Shown: positions 24,762-33,627 of the stretch, one piece after another | Layout of the letters: every line of letters begins with the position of its first letter | How positions within the stretch are numbered: position 1 is the stretch's first letter | Origin: an uncultured Rhodospirillaceae bacterium | Lineage (GTDB): Bacteria; Pseudomonadota; Alphaproteobacteria; Azospirillales; Azospirillaceae | NCBI GenBank assembly: GCA_937927415.1 | Contig: CALBDS010000044.1 | Location: forward strand, 62,001 to 126,000 | Length of the DNA: 64,000 nucleotides | Direction: 5' to 3' | Made by a program: the position numbers and the translations under genes | Notes under the pieces: generated by a model | The model's input: the letters and a program-made list of their open reading frames with translations, nothing else | Database searches by the model: none | What the model was told of the DNA's origin: nothing

Positions 24762-25592
24762 TCAGCAGGACATGAGCACCGGAACCGTCATGTGCCCCAG
24801 GATGTGGCGGGTGCCCCCGCCGCCGCGGTGCAGGCCGGGGAAACCGCTGCCGGCCGCGTGCGCGCCCATCACCAACAGGTCGGCCCCCTCGTCCGCCGCA
24901 CGGTTCAGCAGCATGTCCATCATGCCGATGCCGTCGGCGGCCAGGATCTCCACCGCGGCGGGAATGCCGTGGCAGGACAGGTGCCGCACGCAATCGGCGG
25001 TGCTGGCCTGCTCCTCCTCCGGGTGGCGGCTGAAGACGGCCAGGGTGGCGCCCTCCCCGCCCGCCATCAGCGGCAGGGCGTCGTTGAGCGCGCGGGCCGA
25101 TTCGCGGCTGTGGTTCCAGGCGATCAGCGGGCGGCGGAACGGCACCGCCACCGGCCCGGCATAGGGCACCACCAGCACCGGGCGCCCGGCGTGCTGGATC
25201 ACCTGCTCCACCATGCCCGGCGGCACCAGGGAGGAGCCGTCGTCGGCCTCCTGTCCCAAAATCGCCAGATCGACGTGGCGGGCGGCATCGGCGATGCATT
25301 GGATGACTTCCGCCGCACCGCCGCGGTTGGCATCGCGCCATTCGGCCCCCGCCAGCCCCTCGGTAACGGCGGCGAAGGCGTCGCGGCTGGCCGCGGCGGC
25401 GGCGCGGTAGGCATCGCCCGGCCACACCGACACCACCCCCACCGAATGGGGCTTGCCGTGCTCGGCGAACAGACCCAGCAGGCGGGCGCCGTGGCGGCGG
25501 GCCAGATCCACCGCCAGCGCCAGCCGCACCGGCGCGCGGTGCCCGTGGTCGAGGTGGACCAGAATGTTGCGGACAGGATAGGTGTTCGACAT
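24762..25592 (-). CDS. Universal stress protein, two UspA domains
   Basis: A 276-residue tandem UspA protein. The first domain starts RNILVHLDHGHRAPVRLALAVDLARRHGARLLGLFAEHG and the second RRPLIAWNHSRESARALNDALPLM, ending in the nucleotide-binding loop VMGAHAAGSGFPGLHRGGGGTRHILGHMTVPVLMSC. The gene starts 24 bases after livF of the importer operon and is probably its last gene. The stress or substrate it answers to is not visible. Confidence 0.9.
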   Translation of the reverse strand: MSNTYPVRNILVHLDHGHRAPVRLALAVDLARRHGARLLGLFAEHGKPHSVGVVSVWPGDAYRAAAAASRDAFAAVTEGLAGAEWRDANRGGAAEVIQCIADAARHVDLAILGQEADDGSSLVPPGMVEQVIQHAGRPVLVVPYAGPVAVPFRRPLIAWNHSRESARALNDALPLMAGGEGATLAVFSRHPEEEQASTADCVRHLSCHGIPAAVEILAADGIGMMDMLLNRAADEGADLLVMGAHAAGSGFPGLHRGGGGTRHILGHMTVPVLMSC

Positions 25593-25615
25593 GGGTGTTC
25601 CCCCCTACGGCCCCG

Positions 25616-26344
25616 TCAGGCCGCCTGGCCCGACAGGCCGAGATAGCTTTCGATCACGCGGGGATCGGCGGCCAGCGTGGTTGCCGGCCCCTCCAGCGTC
25701 ACGGTTCCGGTTTCCATCACATAGCCGTAGTCGGCGATGCGCAGTGCGGCGCGGGCGTTTTGTTCCACCAGCAGGATGCCGACCCCGGTGCGGCGCAGGT
25801 CCGACACCAGTTCCAGGATCTCCTTCACGATCCGCGGCGCCAGCCCCAGGCTGGGTTCGTCCAGCATCAGAACCCGCGGCTTCGCCATCAGGGCGCGGCC
25901 CATGGCCAGCATCTGCCGCTCGCCCCCCGACATGGTGCCCGCCGCCTGTTTGCGGCGTTCCTTCAGCCGGGGGAACAGGGTGTAGACCTCCTCCAGCGCG
26001 TCGGCCGTGCGCTCGCCGCGCGGGCGGGTGTAGGCGCCCAGACGCAGATTGTCCTCCACCGCCATGGTGGCGAACAGTTCGCGCTTTTCCGCCACCAGGG
26101 CGATGCCGGCGGTCACACGCTCCTCGATGGACAGGCTGTTCACCGCCCGGCCCTGGAAGCGGATGGATCCCGTGGACGGCAGTATGCCCATGGCCGCGTT
26201 CAAGAGCGTGGTCTTGCCCGCCCCGTTGGCCCCCACCACCGTAACGATCTGGCCGGGCTGGATGGACAGGGACACCTGCCGCACCGCCTCGATCCGGCCA
26301 TAGGAGACCGACACGCGGTCCAGTTCGAAAAGCGGTCCGCTCAT
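25616..26344 (-). CDS. livF: Liv-type ABC transporter ATPase (LivF), importer 1
   Basis: A 242-residue ATPase: Walker A GANGAGKTTLLNAAMG, LSIEERVTAGIALVAEKRELF, signature MSGGERQMLAMGRALMAKP, Walker B VLMLDEPSLGLAP. The LivF form of branched-chain amino acid type ABC transporters. The start overlaps the stop of the livM-livG fusion (ATGA). Since the operon shares an operator with the hydroxycinnamate genes, an aromatic acid is a more likely cargo than leucine, which is inference. The symbol gives the family only. Confidence 0.92.
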   Translation of the reverse strand: MSGPLFELDRVSVSYGRIEAVRQVSLSIQPGQIVTVVGANGAGKTTLLNAAMGILPSTGSIRFQGRAVNSLSIEERVTAGIALVAEKRELFATMAVEDNLRLGAYTRPRGERTADALEEVYTLFPRLKERRKQAAGTMSGGERQMLAMGRALMAKPRVLMLDEPSLGLAPRIVKEILELVSDLRRTGVGILLVEQNARAALRIADYGYVMETGTVTLEGPATTLAADPRVIESYLGLSGQAA

Positions 26345-28161
26345 TCGATTCCTCCCAGATAGGCTTCCAGGACGGCCGGGTCGTTGCGGATGTCGGCGGG
26401 CAGACCCTCGGCGATCTTGGCGCCGAATTCCATCACCACCAGCCGGTCCACCAGACCCATCACAAAGTCCATGTCGTGTTCGACCAGCAGGATGGCCGTG
26501 CCCTCCGCCCGCAGGCGGCGGAGCAGGTTGCCGAGTGCCTGCTTTTCCGCGTGGCGCAGGCCGGCGGCGGGTTCGTCCAGCAGCAGCAGCATGGGGTCCA
26601 GGCACAGCGCACGGGCGATTTCCACCACCCGCGCCTGCCCCAAGGCCAGCGTCCCCGCCGGGCGGTGCAGGCTGTCGCCCAGGCCGCACCGCTCCAACTG
26701 CCGCACGGCCTCGTGCCGCAGACGCGCCTCCTCGGCCCGGTCCAGGCGCAGCACTGCCCCCATCACCCCGGCATGGCCCCGCAGGTGCGCGCCCAGCATC
26801 ACGTTGTCGAGAACGCTCATGGTCGGCAGCAGCTTCACATGCTGGAAGGTGCGGGCCACACCGCGGCGGGCGACGGCGCGCGACGGCAAGCCGCCGATGC
26901 GCGCCCCTTGCAGCCGCACATCCCCCGCCGACGGGCGCAGGACGCCGGTCACGAGGTTGAAGGTGGTGCTCTTGCCCGCCCCGTTGGGACCGATCAGGCC
27001 GATGATCTCCCCCGCCTTGACGTCGAAGGTCACATCGCGCACCGCCAGCAGACCGCCGAAGCTCTTTTGCAGCGAACGCACGTCGAGGAGCGGCGACCCG
27101 GCGTCTGGCATGTCCCGGCGGGGCAGCGGTTCGGCATCGGTGGGCACCGGCGCCGCCACACGCGGCGGGAACAGCCGCTGCACCAGCGGCCACAGCCCGT
27201 CACGGGCGTATTGCAGCAGCAGCACCAGCAGCACGCCGAAGATGATCGCCTCGAAATTGCCCGAGCCGCCGAACAGGCGCGGCAGAATGGCCTGAAGCTG
27301 GTCCTTCAGCAACGTGACCACCGCGGTTCCCGCCACCGCACCCCAGATGTGGGCGGCCCCGCCGACCACCGCCATGAACAGATATTCGATGCCGGCGTTC
27401 AGCCCGAAGGGGGTGGGGTTGACCGCCCGCTGCACATGGGCGAACAGCCACCCCGACACCGCGGCGAGAAGGGCTGCGTAGACGAAGGCCACCAGCTTCA
27501 CCCGTCCGGTATCGACGCCGAACGCCTCCGCCGCCGTGACACCGCCGCGCAGGGCGCGGATGGCCCGCCCGATGCGGGAATCCAGCAGCCGCAGCGTGGC
27601 GAACGCCGCCAGCAGCACAAAGGCCCAGATGACGTAATAGGCCGCCCGCCCCTCGTACAGCGGATACCCGGCGATGCTCAGCGGCGGGATGCTGGAAATG
27701 CCGTCGTGGCGCCCCAGCGCGTCCATGTTGCCGAACAGGTAATAGAGGCTGATGGCCCACGCCATGGTGCCCAGCGGCAGATAATGGCCGGACAGCCGCA
27801 CCGTCATCAACCCCAGCACCAGCGCCACCACGCCGGTCAAGGCCACCGCCAGCGGCAGCGTCAGCCACGGCGACAGGCCGTAGGTGGTGGTCAGCACCGC
27901 CGTGGTGTAGGCGCCGAAACCGCAGAACGCCGCCTGCCCGAACGAGGTCATGCCGCCGATGCCGGTCAGCAGCACCAGCCCCATGACGGCCAGCGCCGCC
28001 ATGCCGATGCTGTTCAGCAGGGTGATCCAGATTTCCGGGGTGACGGGAACCAGGGGCAGCACGGCGCCCACGGCCAGCAGCGCCAGCCCGGCGCGGCGGG
28101 ACGCCCCGCCGCCGAAGCCCGCCCACGCGGGCGGCAAAGTCTTGGAGGACGGCACGCTCAT
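26341..28161 (-). CDS. Fused Liv-type permease-ATPase (LivM-LivG), importer 1
   Basis: A 606-residue fusion. Residues 1-330 are a LivM permease with about nine hydrophobic segments (IGMAALAVMGLVLLTGIGGMTSFGQAAFCGFGAYTTAVL, SRIGRAIRALRGGVTAAEAFGVDTGRVKLVAF). A linker (331-355) leads to a LivG ATPase: Walker A GPNGAGKST (391-399), VARTFQHVKLLPTMSVLDNVMLGAH, signature LALGQARVVEIARALCLDP, Walker B LLLLDEPAAGLRHAE. Both parts look intact. The fusion is known in some aromatic-acid-type Liv systems; the second importer in this window keeps the genes separate. Confidence 0.92.
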   Translation of the reverse strand: MSVPSSKTLPPAWAGFGGGASRRAGLALLAVGAVLPLVPVTPEIWITLLNSIGMAALAVMGLVLLTGIGGMTSFGQAAFCGFGAYTTAVLTTTYGLSPWLTLPLAVALTGVVALVLGLMTVRLSGHYLPLGTMAWAISLYYLFGNMDALGRHDGISSIPPLSIAGYPLYEGRAAYYVIWAFVLLAAFATLRLLDSRIGRAIRALRGGVTAAEAFGVDTGRVKLVAFVYAALLAAVSGWLFAHVQRAVNPTPFGLNAGIEYLFMAVVGGAAHIWGAVAGTAVVTLLKDQLQAILPRLFGGSGNFEAIIFGVLLVLLLQYARDGLWPLVQRLFPPRVAAPVPTDAEPLPRRDMPDAGSPLLDVRSLQKSFGGLLAVRDVTFDVKAGEIIGLIGPNGAGKSTTFNLVTGVLRPSAGDVRLQGARIGGLPSRAVARRGVARTFQHVKLLPTMSVLDNVMLGAHLRGHAGVMGAVLRLDRAEEARLRHEAVRQLERCGLGDSLHRPAGTLALGQARVVEIARALCLDPMLLLLDEPAAGLRHAEKQALGNLLRRLRAEGTAILLVEHDMDFVMGLVDRLVVMEFGAKIAEGLPADIRNDPAVLEAYLGGIE

Positions 28162-29213
28162 TCCTCATCCTCCACATGCACGGTGCGGATGGAACGCCAC
28201 AGAAGAACCGGGATGATGATGGTGAAGACGATCACTTCCTTGAACGAACTGGCCCAGAAGGACGCGAAGGCCTCCACCAGCCCCACCAGCACCGCCGCGG
28301 CGGCCCCCAGCGGGAAGCTGACCAGCCCGCCGATGATGGCGGCGACGAAGCCCTTCAGCCCCGTGAGGAAGCCGGTGTCGTAGAACACCGTGGTGACGGG
28401 GGCGATCAGCACCCCCGACAGCGCACCGATGAACGCCGCCATGGTGAAGGCGATCTGCCCGGCGGATGCGGTGGGGATGCCCACCAGCCGCGCGCCCAGC
28501 CGGTTGACCGCCGTGGCCTGCAGCGCCTTGCCGGTCAGGGTGTGGCCGAAGAAGGCCCACAGCGCCACGATCAGCGCCGCCGTCACCCCCAGCACCCACA
28601 GGCTCTGACCCGTGACCATGGCCGGGCCGATGTCGTAGGTGGCGGTGCTGAGCGGTGCGGTGCGGAACCCCTCCGCCCCGAAGAACAGCAGCCCCAGCCC
28701 GACCAGCGCCAGATGCACGCCCACCGAGGCGATCAGCAGCACCAGCACCGACGCTTCGGCCAGCGGGCGATAGACCAGCCGGTAAAGCGACGGCCCCAGC
28801 AGCGCCACCGCCGCCAGCGTCAGCGGCACCTCCACCGCCGGTCCCCAATGGCGGGGGGCGGCGACGGCCGCCGCCGCCAGCACCGCCAGCGGCGCGCCGA
28901 TGCTGACCGCCGCCCCCCGCACAAGGCGGGCGGGCCGGCGGGCGGCGGGGTCGCGGATCAGATCGTCGAGGAGGGCCGCCACCCCCAACCCCACGGCCAG
29001 CAGGGCCGTGGGTGGGATCACCCCCCGCTCGAACGCCGCCAGCGTCAGGGCGCCATAGGCGACGAATTCCCCCTGGGGGATGAAGATGACGCGGGTGATG
29101 GTGAAGACCAGCACCAGCGACAGGGCCAACAGCGCGTAGACGGCACCGTTGGTCACCCCGTCCTGCGCCAGGAACAAGACGATGGTCGAGTCCAAAACCG
29201 CCTCCATGGGCAC
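28158..29213 (-). CDS. livH: Liv-type ABC permease (LivH), importer 1
   Basis: A 351-residue inner-membrane permease: DGVTNGAVYALLALSLVLVFTITRVIFIPQGEFVAYGAL at the N-terminus, then LASVGVHLAL, GKALQATAVNRLGARLVGI and the C-terminal FAASFWASSF-like helices. It is about 60 residues longer than the common LivH because of an internal segment (about 75-125, DDLIRDPAARRPARLVRGAAV). The stop overlaps the fusion gene start by 4 bases. A start two codons later (MEAVLDST) is possible. Confidence 0.9.
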   Translation of the reverse strand: MPMEAVLDSTIVLFLAQDGVTNGAVYALLALSLVLVFTITRVIFIPQGEFVAYGALTLAAFERGVIPPTALLAVGLGVAALLDDLIRDPAARRPARLVRGAAVSIGAPLAVLAAAAVAAPRHWGPAVEVPLTLAAVALLGPSLYRLVYRPLAEASVLVLLIASVGVHLALVGLGLLFFGAEGFRTAPLSTATYDIGPAMVTGQSLWVLGVTAALIVALWAFFGHTLTGKALQATAVNRLGARLVGIPTASAGQIAFTMAAFIGALSGVLIAPVTTVFYDTGFLTGLKGFVAAIIGGLVSFPLGAAAAVLVGLVEAFASFWASSFKEVIVFTIIIPVLLWRSIRTVHVEDEE

Positions 29214-29229
29214 GCGGGATGCGGATGCT

Positions 29230-30393
29230 TTACTTCACCAGGTTCCAGGTGCCGTTCTCGACCTTCAGCAGCACATAGCCGCGGTAATCCAGGCCGAAGT
29301 GGTCATCCTTGGTGTAGTTGAACACCCCTTGGGAGGCGACGATCTCCCGCTCGCTTTCCAGCGCGTCGCGCAGCGCCGTGCGGAATTCCTTCGTCCCCGG
29401 CTTGGCGGTCTTCAGCGCGACCGGAACCACGCGCTTGAGCACTTGTGCCGCATCCCACACATGGGCGCCGAACTGGGCGCGGGTCTGGGGGCCGTACTTG
29501 GCCTCGTACTTGGTGACGTATTCCAGCGCCAGGGGGCGCATGGGGGTGGATTCCGGCAGCTGCTCGGCCACCATCACGGGGCCGGAGGGCAGGACCGCCC
29601 CTTCCACCGCAGCACCGCCGATGCGGATGAAGTCCTGCGTCACCGACCCGTGGGTCTGGTAGATCGGACCCTTGTACCCGCGTTCGCGCAGCGTGATGTG
29701 CGGCAAGGCCGATGCGGTGCCCGATCCGCCCACCAGCACGGCGTCGGGGCGCGCGGCCAGCAGCTTCAGCACCTGCCCGGTGACGGAGGTGTCGGCACGG
29801 GCGAAGCGTTCCTCCGCCACCACTTTCAGCCCGGCGGACGGGGCCAGCGTCTTCAGGTCGCGCAGCCAGAAATCGCCCCAGGCGTCGGCGAAGCCGATGA
29901 AACCAACGGTCTTGACGTTGTTCTTCTTCATGTGGTCGATGACGGCCATGGCCATCAGCGTCACGTTCTGCGGCATGCGGAAGGTCCATTCGTCCTTGCC
30001 CGCCGGCAGGTCGATGGGCGACAACGCCAGATGGGGCACAGCGTTTTCCCGCGCCACCCCGGCCACCGCAATGGCCGCCCCGGTCATCACCGACCCCAGC
30101 AGCACGTCGGCGTTCTCTTCCGTCACCAGACGGCGGGCCTGGGTGGTGGCCTGGGTGGGATCGGACGCGTCGTCCACCACCAGCAGCCGGATCTTTTCCC
30201 CGCCGATCTCTTCGGGGAACAAGGCAGCGGTGTTCTTGGCCGGAATGCCGATGGCGGCGGTCGAGCCGGTCGCCGGCACGATCAGGCCGACCGTGATGTC
30301 GGCCAGAGCCGCACCGGGCACGGCCAGCAGTGCCGCCGCCGCCAGAAGGGTACGGCGCAAACGGGTTCGGGAGAACGAACGGCGTTCGGTCAT
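29230..30393 (-). CDS. Periplasmic substrate-binding protein of importer 1 (LivJ/CouP-like)
   Basis: A 387-residue protein with a clear signal peptide (MTERRSFSRTRLRRTLLAAAALLAVPGAALA) and mature start DITVGLIVPATGSTAAIGIPAKNTAALFPEEIGGEKIRLLVVDDASDP, the Peripla_BP_6 type I fold. First gene of livJ-H-MG-F-usp. The start at 30393 has GGAGGAAA about 8 bases upstream; a longer frame reaches into the operator region. Proteins of this class (CouP in Rhodopseudomonas) bind p-coumarate and related acids, and the operator shared with the catabolic genes supports such a ligand here. Confidence 0.88.
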   Translation of the reverse strand: MTERRSFSRTRLRRTLLAAAALLAVPGAALADITVGLIVPATGSTAAIGIPAKNTAALFPEEIGGEKIRLLVVDDASDPTQATTQARRLVTEENADVLLGSVMTGAAIAVAGVARENAVPHLALSPIDLPAGKDEWTFRMPQNVTLMAMAVIDHMKKNNVKTVGFIGFADAWGDFWLRDLKTLAPSAGLKVVAEERFARADTSVTGQVLKLLAARPDAVLVGGSGTASALPHITLRERGYKGPIYQTHGSVTQDFIRIGGAAVEGAVLPSGPVMVAEQLPESTPMRPLALEYVTKYEAKYGPQTRAQFGAHVWDAAQVLKRVVPVALKTAKPGTKEFRTALRDALESEREIVASQGVFNYTKDDHFGLDYRGYVLLKVENGTWNLVK

Positions 30394-30492
30394 CAGGGGT
30401 TTCCTCCACGCGATTGTCGGATTGTTTTTGTGCAGATGCGGCGCCGGAAAGCAGAGGCGCGGGGATCGATGGTCCGCCGTCGTTGCAGCGGC

Positions 30493-30521
30493 CATAACTG
30501 TTATTGTTTATAACAGTTATG
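30493..30521. promoter_or_regulatory. MarR-type operator, site 3 (importer 1 operon)
   Basis: A perfect 12-bp inverted repeat, CATAACTGTTAT (30493-30504) and ATAACAGTTATG (30510-30521), with a 5-base spacer TGTTT. Its core TGTTAT-N5-ATAACA (30499-30515) is identical in arms and spacing to site 2. It lies about 100 bases upstream of the binding-protein start. Confidence 0.8.
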
Positions 30522-30572
30522 CTCAGTCCCGTAAAGACGGGTTATGACCGTATGGGCGGAATAAAAGGCCGG

Positions 30573-30612
30573 AAAAAACAAAAAAGCCCCCTTCCCGATC
30601 AGGAAGGGGGCT
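30573..30612 (-). terminator. Intrinsic terminator of the P450 operon
   Basis: AGCCCCCTTCC (30585-30595) and GGAAGGGGGCT (30602-30612) form a perfect 11-bp stem with a CGATCA loop. On the minus strand the stem is followed by a run of about twelve U interrupted once (A-tract 30573-30585 on the plus strand). This is the clearest rho-independent terminator in the window, 25 bases after the ferredoxin reductase stop. Confidence 0.92.
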
Positions 30613-30636
30613 GCCGAAGGAATGGGCGGCATGGCC

Positions 30637-31878
30637 TTACCGCGCCAGCGCGGCCAGTTGGACAGTCTCGTCGGACACCTGTTCCGGCGTCACCGGAACC
30701 CGCTTGTCCAGAAGCTTGCGCCCGGTCATGTGGTCGGGCGGACGGTTGACCGAATCGATGGCGATCAGGGCGCCGTCGCGGAAATAGAACACCGAGAAAC
30801 GCCGCTCGGCGGGCACCCCGCGCACCACGGTGCGGTCATGGCCGGCAGACAGGCCGACCATCTGCAGCTTCACGTCATACTGATCGGACCAGAACCACGG
30901 CACGGCGGTGAAGGGGCGCTCGTGCCCCATCAGGGATGCCGCCGCCGCCTTGCCCTGCTCCACCGCGTTCTGCACCGATTCCAGCCGGCGGGGGGCGGCT
31001 CCCTCGGCCACGCGGACCGTGCAGTCGCCGACGGCGACGATGCGCGGATCGTGGGTGCGGGCGCAGTCGTCCACGATGATGCCCCGGTCGCACGCCAGCC
31101 CGGCGGCCACCGCCAGATCGTCGTTGGGGATCACCCCGATCCCGGCCACCACCGCGTCGGCGGGGTACACGGTGCCGTCCGCGGTGCGCACGGCGGTGAC
31201 CTTCCCGCCGCTGCCCTCCAGCGCCACCACCTGCGCCCCCAGCACCACATCGACACCATGGGAACGGTGCAGATCGGCGTAGAAGTCGGAGACGAAGGGG
31301 GCCACCACCCGCGCCATCAGCCGGTCGGCCGCTTCCAGCACCGTCACCGCACGCCCGCGCTTGCGGGCCGAGGCCGCAACCTCCAACCCGATGAAGCCGC
31401 CGCCGATGACCACCACCCGCTCGGCGGTATCCAGGGCTGCGCCGATGCGGTGGGCATCGTCAAGGGTGCGCAGGCCGAACACACCCTCCAGATCCGCACC
31501 CGGAACCGGCAGCGGCCGGACCCGTGCGCCCGTGGCCAGCGCCAGCCCGTCATAGGACAGGCTCCGCCCGTCATCCAGCAGCACCGCCGGCACCGCCCGG
31601 TCGATGGACGATACCCGCACGCCGGTCAGCAGCGTGATCCGCTGGCGTTCGAAGAAGTCCAGCCCGCGGATGCCGAGTTGGGCGTCCGTCATCTCCCCGT
31701 TCAGCAACGCCTTGGACAGGGGGGGACGGTGGTAGGGCGGCTGGGTTTCGTCGCCGATCAGGGTGATGGGGCCGGTCCAGCCCTCCGCCCGCAGGGATTC
31801 CGCCACCTGCAGGCCACCCTGCCCGGCACCGACGATCACCATGCCGCCGATGCCGGTTGCGCTCGCGGCCGGGGCCAT
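30637..31878 (-). CDS. FAD/NAD(P)H ferredoxin reductase of the P450 system
   Basis: A 413-residue pyridine-nucleotide reductase of the putidaredoxin/rhodocoxin reductase type: FAD motif MVIVGAGQGGLQVAESLRAEG, LIGDETQPPYHRPPLSK, second GxGxxG VVIGGGFIGLEVAASARKRGRAVTVLEA for NAD(P)H, and IVAVGDCTVR for FAD. It passes electrons from NADH to the [2Fe-2S] ferredoxin encoded just upstream; its ATG shares one base with the ferredoxin stop (TGATG). Ends before a strong terminator. Confidence 0.93.
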   Translation of the reverse strand: MAPAASATGIGGMVIVGAGQGGLQVAESLRAEGWTGPITLIGDETQPPYHRPPLSKALLNGEMTDAQLGIRGLDFFERQRITLLTGVRVSSIDRAVPAVLLDDGRSLSYDGLALATGARVRPLPVPGADLEGVFGLRTLDDAHRIGAALDTAERVVVIGGGFIGLEVAASARKRGRAVTVLEAADRLMARVVAPFVSDFYADLHRSHGVDVVLGAQVVALEGSGGKVTAVRTADGTVYPADAVVAGIGVIPNDDLAVAAGLACDRGIIVDDCARTHDPRIVAVGDCTVRVAEGAAPRRLESVQNAVEQGKAAAASLMGHERPFTAVPWFWSDQYDVKLQMVGLSAGHDRTVVRGVPAERRFSVFYFRDGALIAIDSVNRPPDHMTGRKLLDKRVPVTPEQVSDETVQLAALAR

Positions 31879-32201
31879 CAGCTTTGCGTCTCGGGCAGGT
31901 GGAGCGTCATGCCGTCAAGCTCCGGCGTCACCTTGATCTGGCAGGACAGGCGGCTGTTGGGCTTCCGTTCGGAGGAGGTGCATTCCAGCATCTCCTCCTC
32001 CGTCTGGGTCGGGGCCGGCAGGCTGCCGGCGAAGGACTCATCCACATAGCAATGGCAGGTGGCGCAGGCGCACGAGCCGCCGCATTCGCCCTCGATCCCA
32101 TCGACGCCGTTCTGCACGGCGCCCTGCATCACGGTCCAGCCGGTGGGGATGTCCACCACCTGCTCCGCACCGTCGTGGGAAATGAACGTGATCTTGGCCA
32201 T
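31878..32201 (-). CDS. [2Fe-2S] ferredoxin (putidaredoxin type)
   Basis: A 107-residue ferredoxin starting MAKITFISHDGAEQVVDIPTG. The cluster ligands are Cys40, Cys46, Cys49 (GECGGSCACATC) and Cys87 (LSCQIKV), the spacing of adrenodoxin/putidaredoxin-type proteins. Extra Cys44, Cys51 and Cys74 are present. It shuttles electrons from the reductase to the P450. The start is set by family length; upstream in-frame sequence is not conserved. Confidence 0.95.
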   Translation of the reverse strand: MAKITFISHDGAEQVVDIPTGWTVMQGAVQNGVDGIEGECGGSCACATCHCYVDESFAGSLPAPTQTEEEMLECTSSERKPNSRLSCQIKVTPELDGMTLHLPETQS

Positions 32202-32244
32202 GGGGATGATTCCTTCCTCAACTCTCGTGATTTTTCTTGTGCTC

Positions 32245-33408
32245 TCAGCCCACCGCCAGTTCGAGCCGGGTCGGGCTGCGGAACGTGGTGGAGGACATCC
32301 AGGGCAACTGATCCTGGACACGGGTGAAATCGGGCACGCGCTTCAGCAGTTCCTCGAACGCCACCTTGGACGCCAGCCGGGCAAAGGCGGTGCCGAGGCA
32401 GGCATGGACGCCGCCGCCGAAGCCCAGATGCCCCTTGGGCTTGCGGGTGATGTCGTAGATATGGGCGTTGGGGAACCGGCGGTCGTCGCGGTTGCCGGAG
32501 CCATAGGCCAGACAGACGAAATCGCCCTGGCGCATCACCTGCCCGTGCAACTCCACATCACGCTGCAGACAGCGGCGGAACCGCTGGGCCGAGGTGTTGT
32601 AGCGCAGGGATTCTTCCATGGCGTCGGCGACCAGTGCCGGGTTGGCCACCAACTGGCGGCGCGCATCGGGATGGTCCGCCAGATTGTAGGCGAACATGGT
32701 CAGGAAGCCCGACAGGGATTCGATGCCGGCCATGATGAGCGTGGTGATGGTCATCTGCACCTCGCGGTCGGCCAGCTTCTCCCCGTCCACCTCGGCGTTG
32801 ATGAGGGCGGTGATGAGATCGTCGCCCGGCTCCACCTTGCGCAGTTCCACCAGCGACTTGGCGTAATCGCTCATCCACTGGAAGGCCGCCAGGTGCTCCG
32901 GCCCCTTCTGGCGGGTGGCGGGGTCCGACTGGACCATCAGCACCGCCTTGTCGCGGACCATCTTTTCGTTTTCGCGCGGCAGGTTGAACAGGCCGAACAG
33001 AACGTCCACCGTCACCTTGCTGGAAAACTGGCTGACGAAATCGAAGGTCTTTTCGCCCTGGATGGCGTCCAGCGCCCGGTTGGCCGAGGCACGCACCGGC
33101 TCGTTCAGCCCTTCCACCGCCTTCTTGGTGAAAGCGAACTGCACCAAACCGCGCAGGCGGTCGTGACGGGGCGGATCGGTGGTGCCCAGGGTGGCCCCGG
33201 CGCGGTTGGGCATTTCATCCATCAGATTCCCCCGCGCGGAGGAATAGGTTTCCCAGTCGTTCAGCGCCGTCACGATGTCGTCGTACCGCGACAGAACCCA
33301 CATGTTGGCCTCTTCCGACCAGAAGCACGGGTATTCGTCACGCAGCGTCTTGTAAAACGGAAAGGGATCGGCATCCACCGCCGGGGAATAGGGGTCGAAA
33401 CGGAACAT
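32245..33408 (-). CDS. Cytochrome P450, likely aromatic O-demethylase or hydroxylase
   Basis: A 387-residue soluble P450. The heme-binding loop is FGGGVHACLG with Cys337 as thiolate ligand; the K-helix Glu-x-x-Arg is EESLRY, and DITRKPKGHLGFG precedes the heme loop. In the I-helix the usual AG-x-(D/E)-T is AGIES (MAGIESLSGFL), giving a Glu-Ser pair in place of acid-Thr. With the ferredoxin and reductase behind it this is a class I system. Flanking hydroxycinnamate and protocatechuate genes suggest a methoxylated or para-substituted aromatic acid as substrate; this is inference. The start has GGAGGA about 12 bases upstream. Confidence 0.9.
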   Translation of the reverse strand: MFRFDPYSPAVDADPFPFYKTLRDEYPCFWSEEANMWVLSRYDDIVTALNDWETYSSARGNLMDEMPNRAGATLGTTDPPRHDRLRGLVQFAFTKKAVEGLNEPVRASANRALDAIQGEKTFDFVSQFSSKVTVDVLFGLFNLPRENEKMVRDKAVLMVQSDPATRQKGPEHLAAFQWMSDYAKSLVELRKVEPGDDLITALINAEVDGEKLADREVQMTITTLIMAGIESLSGFLTMFAYNLADHPDARRQLVANPALVADAMEESLRYNTSAQRFRRCLQRDVELHGQVMRQGDFVCLAYGSGNRDDRRFPNAHIYDITRKPKGHLGFGGGVHACLGTAFARLASKVAFEELLKRVPDFTRVQDQLPWMSSTTFRSPTRLELAVG

Positions 33409-33627
33409 GGGCGTTGATCCTCCGCGGCACCCGCCGCATCGCCTCGGGCCGGGTGCCATGTGGTCTTTTTGGAAAATTTCGGGGGGCGGGACATCTCTTT
33501 CCGGTCGTCGCTGCGCCCGTCGTGGGACAGAGAATGCCCCAGAACCGGGCCGCCGGAAATGGACGAAGGGGCAAAAAAATTGTACTATTCAGGCAAAATC
33601 GGATCGGGGAAGATAAGGGGGCGATGG

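Noticed and set aside
33460..33627. Longer start of the AraC-type gene
   Set aside because: The added 56 codons cross the divergent P450 promoter region, have no conserved sequence, and the ATG at 33628 has a purine-rich site upstream.
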